Below are positions 59,629 to 64,000 of a stretch of DNA of 64,000 nucleotides, piece by piece (position 1 is the first letter of the stretch; every line of letters begins with the position of its first letter). The notes beneath the pieces are model-generated. The model was not told the origin of the DNA. It saw only the letters and a program-made list of their open reading frames with translations, and searched no databases. Made by a program: the position numbers and the translations under genes. Source of the DNA: Streptomyces coeruleorubidus (GTDB taxonomy: Bacteria > Actinomycetota > Actinomycetes > Streptomycetales > Streptomycetaceae); the NCBI RefSeq assembly GCF_008705135.1, contig NZ_CP023694.1:6677001-6741000 (forward strand). The letters are read 5' to 3'.

Positions 59629-61604
59629 CCGGGAGGAAACAGCCCGCGCTGAGCGATGCCACCCGGGGGCGGCTCCTCTTCGGCGGCGACTACAACCCGG
59701 AGCAGTGGCCGGAGGAGGTCTGGCACGAGGACGTCCGGCTGATGAAGGACGCCGGCGTCAACTCCGTGACCCTCGGGGTGTTCTCCTGGTCGAAGCTGGA
59801 ACCGGAGCCGGGCGCACGGGAGTTCGGCTGGCTGGACACGCTGATGGACCTCATGCACGAGAACGGCATCGGTGTCGTCCTCGCCACTCCCACCTCCTCG
59901 CCCCCGCCCTGGATGGGCCGGCTGCACCCCGACACCCTGCCCGTCACCGAGGACGGCCGCACCGAGTGGTGGGGCGGCCGGCAGCACTTCTCGCACTCCA
60001 GCGCCACCTACCGGCGCTACGCCGCCGCCATCACCGAGGACCTGGCCGCCCGCTACGGCGGCCACCCGGCCCTGACGATGTGGCACATCAACAACGAGTA
60101 CTGCACCTTCGACTACGGCGACGAGGCCGCGGCAGCCTTCCGCCGCTGGCTGCGCGAGAAGTACGGCACGCTCGACGCACTCAACCAGGCCTGGGGCACC
60201 GCCTTCTGGAGCCAGGGCTACGACTGCTGGGACGGCATCCTGCCGCCCCGCCTGCCCCACTACATGCGCAACCCCGGCCAGGTCCTGGACTTCCGGCGCT
60301 TCACCTCCGACATGCTCCTGGAGTGTTACACCGCCGAGCGGGACATCGTCCGGCGTCACACCCCGCACACCCCGGTGACCAGCAACTTCATGCCGCTGTG
60401 GGTCGGCCAGGACGCCTGGCGCTGGGCCGAGGAGGAGGACGTCGTCTCGGTCGACATCTACCCCGACCCGCGCGACCCGCTCGGCGCCCAGAACGGCGCG
60501 CTCGTCCAGGACATGACCCGCTCCCAGGCACGCGGACCGTGGATGCTCATGGAGCAGGCGGCCGGGCCGGTCAACTGGCGGGGCGTGAACCACCCCAAGC
60601 CGCGCGGCCTCAACCGGCTGTGGTCCCTCCAGGCCGTGGCCCGGGGCGCCGACGCCGTCTGCTACTTCCAGTGGCGGCAGTCCCGGCAGGGCGCGGAGAA
60701 GTTCCACTCCGGCATGGTCAGCCACGCCGGGGCGGAGGGCCGTACGTACCAGGAGGTCAAGCAGCTCGGCGCGGACCTGGCGAGGATCGCACCCCAGGTG
60801 ACCGGCCGGCACATCACCGCGAACGTCGCCGTCCTGCACGACTGGAACGCCTGGTGGGCCGGCGCCCAGGACGGCCGCCCGTCCAGCCGGGTGGAGTACC
60901 CGGACGTCCTGCGCGCCTGGCACCAGGCCCTCTGGCAGGCGCACCTGACCTGCGACTTCGCCCACCCCGAGCACGATCTGACGCCGTACTCGGTGGTCGT
61001 CGTGCCCCAGCTCTACGCGCTCACCGACGCGGCGATCGACAACCTCCTGGCCTTCGCCCGCGGCGGCGGCACCCTCGTCTGCGGCTTCCTGACCGGCGTC
61101 GCCGACGAGGACGACCGGGTACGCCCCGGCGGCATGGATGCCCGGCTGAGGGAGCTGTTCGGCATCCGCACGCTGCACGAGTGGTGGCCGCTGGACGCGG
61201 GGGAGACCGTCGCCTGCGAGGGCTTCCACGGCACGCTGTGGTCCGAGGAGATCGAGCCCGCCGACCCCGACCACACGGCCTGCTACAAGGGCGGCGAACT
61301 GGACGGCATGCCCGCCGTACTGCGCAAGGGCCGGGCCTGGTACGTCTCCACGCTCCCGGAGCCCGAGGCCCTGCGCGAGCTGCTGGCCCGGATCGCCGGC
61401 GACGCGGGCGTCCGGCCGGTGCTCGACGGCCTCCCCGAGCAGGTCGAGGCCGTCCTGAGGGGCGAGGTGCTGTTCGTGCTCAACCACGGCCGCGAGCCGG
61501 TGACCGTCGAGGTCCCCGGCACGCACCAGGACCTGCTGACGGGGACGGCCGTCACCGACCGGGTCACCCTCGGCCGCTACGGGGCGGCGGTGCTCCGGCC
61601 ATGA
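59625..61604 (+). CDS. GH42 family beta-galactosidase
   Basis: A 659-residue GH42 enzyme. The opening LLFGGDYNPEQWPEEVWHEDVRLMKDAGVNSVTLGVFSWSKLEP is diagnostic. The acid/base glutamate lies in TMWHINNEYC (about 157) and the nucleophile glutamate in PWMLMEQAAGPVNW (about 310). A trimerisation-like domain follows (YSVVVVPQLYALTDAAIDNLLAFARGGGTLVCGFLTG). With no signal peptide it is cytoplasmic and would remove beta-galactose from imported xyloglucan side chains. ATG overlaps the GH74 stop, and its own stop overlaps the GH95 start. Confidence 0.93.
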   Translation: MTGRKQPALSDATRGRLLFGGDYNPEQWPEEVWHEDVRLMKDAGVNSVTLGVFSWSKLEPEPGAREFGWLDTLMDLMHENGIGVVLATPTSSPPPWMGRLHPDTLPVTEDGRTEWWGGRQHFSHSSATYRRYAAAITEDLAARYGGHPALTMWHINNEYCTFDYGDEAAAAFRRWLREKYGTLDALNQAWGTAFWSQGYDCWDGILPPRLPHYMRNPGQVLDFRRFTSDMLLECYTAERDIVRRHTPHTPVTSNFMPLWVGQDAWRWAEEEDVVSVDIYPDPRDPLGAQNGALVQDMTRSQARGPWMLMEQAAGPVNWRGVNHPKPRGLNRLWSLQAVARGADAVCYFQWRQSRQGAEKFHSGMVSHAGAEGRTYQEVKQLGADLARIAPQVTGRHITANVAVLHDWNAWWAGAQDGRPSSRVEYPDVLRAWHQALWQAHLTCDFAHPEHDLTPYSVVVVPQLYALTDAAIDNLLAFARGGGTLVCGFLTGVADEDDRVRPGGMDARLRELFGIRTLHEWWPLDAGETVACEGFHGTLWSEEIEPADPDHTACYKGGELDGMPAVLRKGRAWYVSTLPEPEALRELLARIAGDAGVRPVLDGLPEQVEAVLRGEVLFVLNHGREPVTVEVPGTHQDLLTGTAVTDRVTLGRYGAAVLRP

Positions 61605-63790
61605 CCGACTCCGCACCCGTCCACGGCACGTGGGAGCCCCACCCGGCAGCGCGCTGGGAGGACGGCTTCCTGAGCGGCAACGGCCACCACGGTGCCCTCG
61701 TGTTCGGCGACCCGAACGACGAGCGGGTCGTCGTCACGCACCACACCCTGGTGCGGCCCAACGGCAGGGACCCCCGGCCTCCGCAACTGGCCGCAGACCT
61801 CCCCGCCCTCCAGGACCGCCTCCTGGCGGGCGACACGACCGCGGCCGAGAGCTTCACCGACGGCCGGCCGCTCCAGTGGGTGCAGCCCTTCCACCCCGCC
61901 TTCCAGATCCGGCTGCGCCGGCCGCCGGGCGACTGCCCCGGCTACCGGCGCGACGTCGACTTCACCACGGGCGTGGTGAGCACGACCTGTGCCGGCTGGG
62001 CCGGCCGCCTCTTCGTCTCCCGCGCCGACGACGTGATCGTCCAGCAGGTCACCGGGCCCGGCCTCACCCTCGACATCGACCTGGACCACCGGCTGCCCGG
62101 CGCCCCCGCCGGACTGGGTGTCGGCCACGGAGCCGTCCTCACCCCCGAGGGCGCCCTGCTGAGCCTGCGCGCCCGCTACCCGGACAGCGACCTGGCCTGC
62201 ACCGGCGTCACCCTGCTCGCCGCCACCGGCGGCACGACGACCCTCACGCCCCCCGGCGCACACGTCGAGGGAGCACGCTCCGTGCTGCTCCTCACCCGGG
62301 TGCACCGGCACACCGGCGAGCTGGACGTGGTCGCCGAGGGCCGTGCCCTGCGCGACCTGCCCACCGGGTACGACGAGCTCCTCGCCCGCCACGCCGCCCT
62401 GCACCGCAGCGCCTACGAGCGCGTCACCCTCGACCTGGCCGCCGACCCGGCCGAACGGGCGTTGCCGGGCTCGGAGTTGCTGAAACGGCCCCGCAGCGCC
62501 GCCCTGCTGGAGCGCCTGTTCGCGGCCGGCCGCTACCACCTGCTGTCCGCCAGCGGCCTCTTCCCGCCCCGCCTGACCGGACTGTGGACCGGAGACTGGA
62601 ACACGGCCTGGTCGGGAGCGTTCACCAACGACGCCAACCTCAACCTCCAGACCGCGTCGGCCGCTGCCGCCGCCCTCCCCGAGGTCACCGAGGCCCACGC
62701 CTCACTGATCCAGCGCCAGCTCCCCGACTGGCGCGACAACGCCCGCGCGGTCTTCGGCACCCGAGGCGCCGTCGCCCCTGCCCATACCGACGGCGAGTCC
62801 GGCCACTCGTACCACTTCAGCCGCGAGTACCCGCTGCACCTGTGGACCGCCGGCGCCGACTGGCTGCTCAAGCCGCTCGTCGACCACGACGAGACCAACG
62901 GCACCCGCGACCCGCGCACCGCCGCCGTGCTCGCCGAAGTCGCCCTGTTCTACGAGGACTTCCTCACCCGCACGGACGAGGACGGCCGGCTCGTCGTCGT
63001 CCCCTCCTACTCGCCCGAGAACCGCCCCGCCAACGCGAGCTGGGGCACCCTCAACGCGGCCATGGACCTCTCCGCGGCCCGCCACGCCCTGCGCACGGCC
63101 GCCGCCTGCCACCCGGGCCCCGACGCCGACCGCTGGCAGGCCCTGGCCGACCGTCTCCCACCGCACCGGATCAACGCGGACGGAGCTCTGGCGGAATGGG
63201 CCTGGCCGGGCCTGGAGGACTCCTACGACCACCGCCATCTCAGCCACCTCTACGGCGTCTGGCCGCTCGACGAGATCACCCCCTACGACACCCCCGAGCT
63301 CGCGGCCGCCGCGCACCGCGCCCTCGAACTGCGCGGCGCCGAGAACGACTCCGCGCACGGCCACCTGCACCACGCGCTCATCGCGGCCCGGCTCAGGGAC
63401 GGCGACCGCGTCGCCCACGCCCTCGGCCAGGTCCTGGACGGCGACTTCTTCCACGCGTCCCTGATGAGCGCCCACTACCCGAACCGGAACGTCTACAACG
63501 CCGACGCCGCGCACACCCTGCCCGCCGTGCTGATCGAAATGCTCGTGCAGTCGACCCCGGACCGGCTGGTCCTGCTGCCCGCGCTGCCGACGGCGTGCCC
63601 CAGCGGCGCACTACGCGGTGTGCGCACCCGGTTCGGGGCCGAGATCGACCTCACCTGGTCCCCGGACGGCGCGGCCGCCGTCATCCGGCCGGGCCGCACC
63701 CACCGCGTCGAACTGCGGACTTCCTCCGGCACGCAATCCCTCCACCTGGTCGCCGGAGAAGACCACGCCCTCACCCTGAGGGAGTGGTAG
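61601..63790 (+). CDS. GH95 family alpha-L-fucosidase (or alpha-L-galactosidase)
   Basis: A 729-residue GH95 enzyme. GH95 features are the N-terminal WEDGFLSGNGHHGALVFG, PPRLTGLWTGDWNTAWSGAFTNDANLNLQTA with the conserved Asn pair, YPLHLWTAGADWL, VVPSYSPENRP and EDSYDHRHLSHLYGVWP. Family members cleave terminal alpha-1,2-fucose from galactose, the end cap of fucosylated xyloglucan side chains. No signal peptide. It overlaps GH42 by four bases, so fucose and galactose removal are produced together. Confidence 0.92.
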   Translation: MTDSAPVHGTWEPHPAARWEDGFLSGNGHHGALVFGDPNDERVVVTHHTLVRPNGRDPRPPQLAADLPALQDRLLAGDTTAAESFTDGRPLQWVQPFHPAFQIRLRRPPGDCPGYRRDVDFTTGVVSTTCAGWAGRLFVSRADDVIVQQVTGPGLTLDIDLDHRLPGAPAGLGVGHGAVLTPEGALLSLRARYPDSDLACTGVTLLAATGGTTTLTPPGAHVEGARSVLLLTRVHRHTGELDVVAEGRALRDLPTGYDELLARHAALHRSAYERVTLDLAADPAERALPGSELLKRPRSAALLERLFAAGRYHLLSASGLFPPRLTGLWTGDWNTAWSGAFTNDANLNLQTASAAAAALPEVTEAHASLIQRQLPDWRDNARAVFGTRGAVAPAHTDGESGHSYHFSREYPLHLWTAGADWLLKPLVDHDETNGTRDPRTAAVLAEVALFYEDFLTRTDEDGRLVVVPSYSPENRPANASWGTLNAAMDLSAARHALRTAAACHPGPDADRWQALADRLPPHRINADGALAEWAWPGLEDSYDHRHLSHLYGVWPLDEITPYDTPELAAAAHRALELRGAENDSAHGHLHHALIAARLRDGDRVAHALGQVLDGDFFHASLMSAHYPNRNVYNADAAHTLPAVLIEMLVQSTPDRLVLLPALPTACPSGALRGVRTRFGAEIDLTWSPDGAAAVIRPGRTHRVELRTSSGTQSLHLVAGEDHALTLREW

Positions 63791-63824
63791 CTCCCCCCAT
63801 CCCCCCACCCATGGAAGGGACACC

Positions 63825-64000
63825 ATGGCATCACGCACCCTGAGCAGGGTCACCAAAGCCCTGCTCGCCCCCGCCCTGGCGCTCGGCGCCACCATAGGCC
63901 TCGCCTCCGCCCCCGCCTCCGCCGCCGTCTGGAACTCCTGCGACCAGTGGGGCAACACGAGCCTGAACGGCTACACGCTCTACAACAACATCTGGGGTTC
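63825..64000 (+). CDS. GH12 family endoglucanase/xyloglucanase, 3'-truncated by the window edge
   Basis: Only the first 58 codons are inside the window. A Sec signal peptide (TLSRVTKALLAPALALGA, cleavage expected after PASA near residue 33) is followed by VWNSCDQWGNTSLNGYTLYNNIWG, matching the mature start of GH12 endoglucanases such as CelB, several of which cut xyloglucan. GGAAGGGA precedes the ATG. It starts 34 bases after the GH95 stop and is probably the next gene of the same operon. Confidence 0.8.
   Translation, partial: MASRTLSRVTKALLAPALALGATIGLASAPASAAVWNSCDQWGNTSLNGYTLYNNIWG

Noticed and set aside
59342..61600. Very long plus-strand frame leading into the GH95 gene
   Set aside because: It is the out-of-frame shadow of GH74 and GH42; GH95 homology begins at the ATG at 61601.

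Overview
The window is chromosomal DNA of a Streptomyces or a very close actinomycete. The evidence is the very high G+C coding sequence with strong third-position GC, frequent GTG starts, Tat-type lipoproteins, an LAETG sortase substrate, and a gene order (cdsA, rlmN, thiamine ABC transporter, LAETG protein, polyamine genes, gabT) that I recognise from memory as the S. coelicolor core around SCO5628-SCO5680. No database search was possible, so family calls rest on motifs, length and context.

Layout. (1) 1-2150: 3' end of cdsA, an SRPBCC protein and a convergent methyltransferase. (2) 2151-10241: an accessory segment bounded by a 32-bp direct repeat (one mismatch). It holds an unknown acidic protein, a degenerate tRNA-Ser that looks like an attachment-site remnant, a 60-residue glycine-heptad membrane peptide, a tyrosine integrase killed by a stop codon and a frameshift, a BrkB/YihY membrane protein, and a five-gene Asp23/Gls24-AmaP envelope-stress operon with a divergent two-domain relative. 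(3) 10242-15340: rlmN, then a TPP riboswitch controlling a thiamine ABC transporter (thiB-thiP-thiQ). (4) 15366-21043: a mycothiol-dependent-type enzyme, LAETG wall protein, LOG-family protein, VOC protein and a two-gene ABC exporter with a degenerate signature motif. (5) 21251-50365: a dispersed polyamine/GABA region containing a class III aminotransferase, an Lrp/AsnC regulator, two aminobutyraldehyde-type dehydrogenases, potDABC, an FAD amine oxidase, gabT, a PucR regulator and a third aldehyde dehydrogenase. Interleaved are a sigma factor with a large membrane-linked extension, a GDPD phosphodiesterase, an adenosine/aminodeoxyfutalosine deaminase, DUF4190-like membrane proteins, NADAR, PAP2, an acyltransferase fusion and an HxlR/imine-reductase-like pair. 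(6) 50463-64000: a carbohydrate locus with an intracellular GH3, a divergent ABC importer (lipoprotein and two permeases, no ATPase), GH74, GH42, GH95 and the start of a GH12 enzyme. This set matches depolymerisation, import and stripping of xyloglucan.

How they work together. In the polyamine region, PotABCD would import putrescine/spermidine; the aminotransferase or FAD oxidase yields aminoaldehydes; the aldehyde dehydrogenases give GABA; GabT and a further dehydrogenase pass carbon to succinate. In the xyloglucan locus the secreted GH74 and GH12 cut the polymer, the importer takes up oligosaccharides, and cytoplasmic GH95, GH42 and GH3 remove fucose, galactose and glucose. Two identical perfect 14-bp palindromes lie over the start regions of the two divergent promoters, so one LacI-type repressor probably controls both sides.
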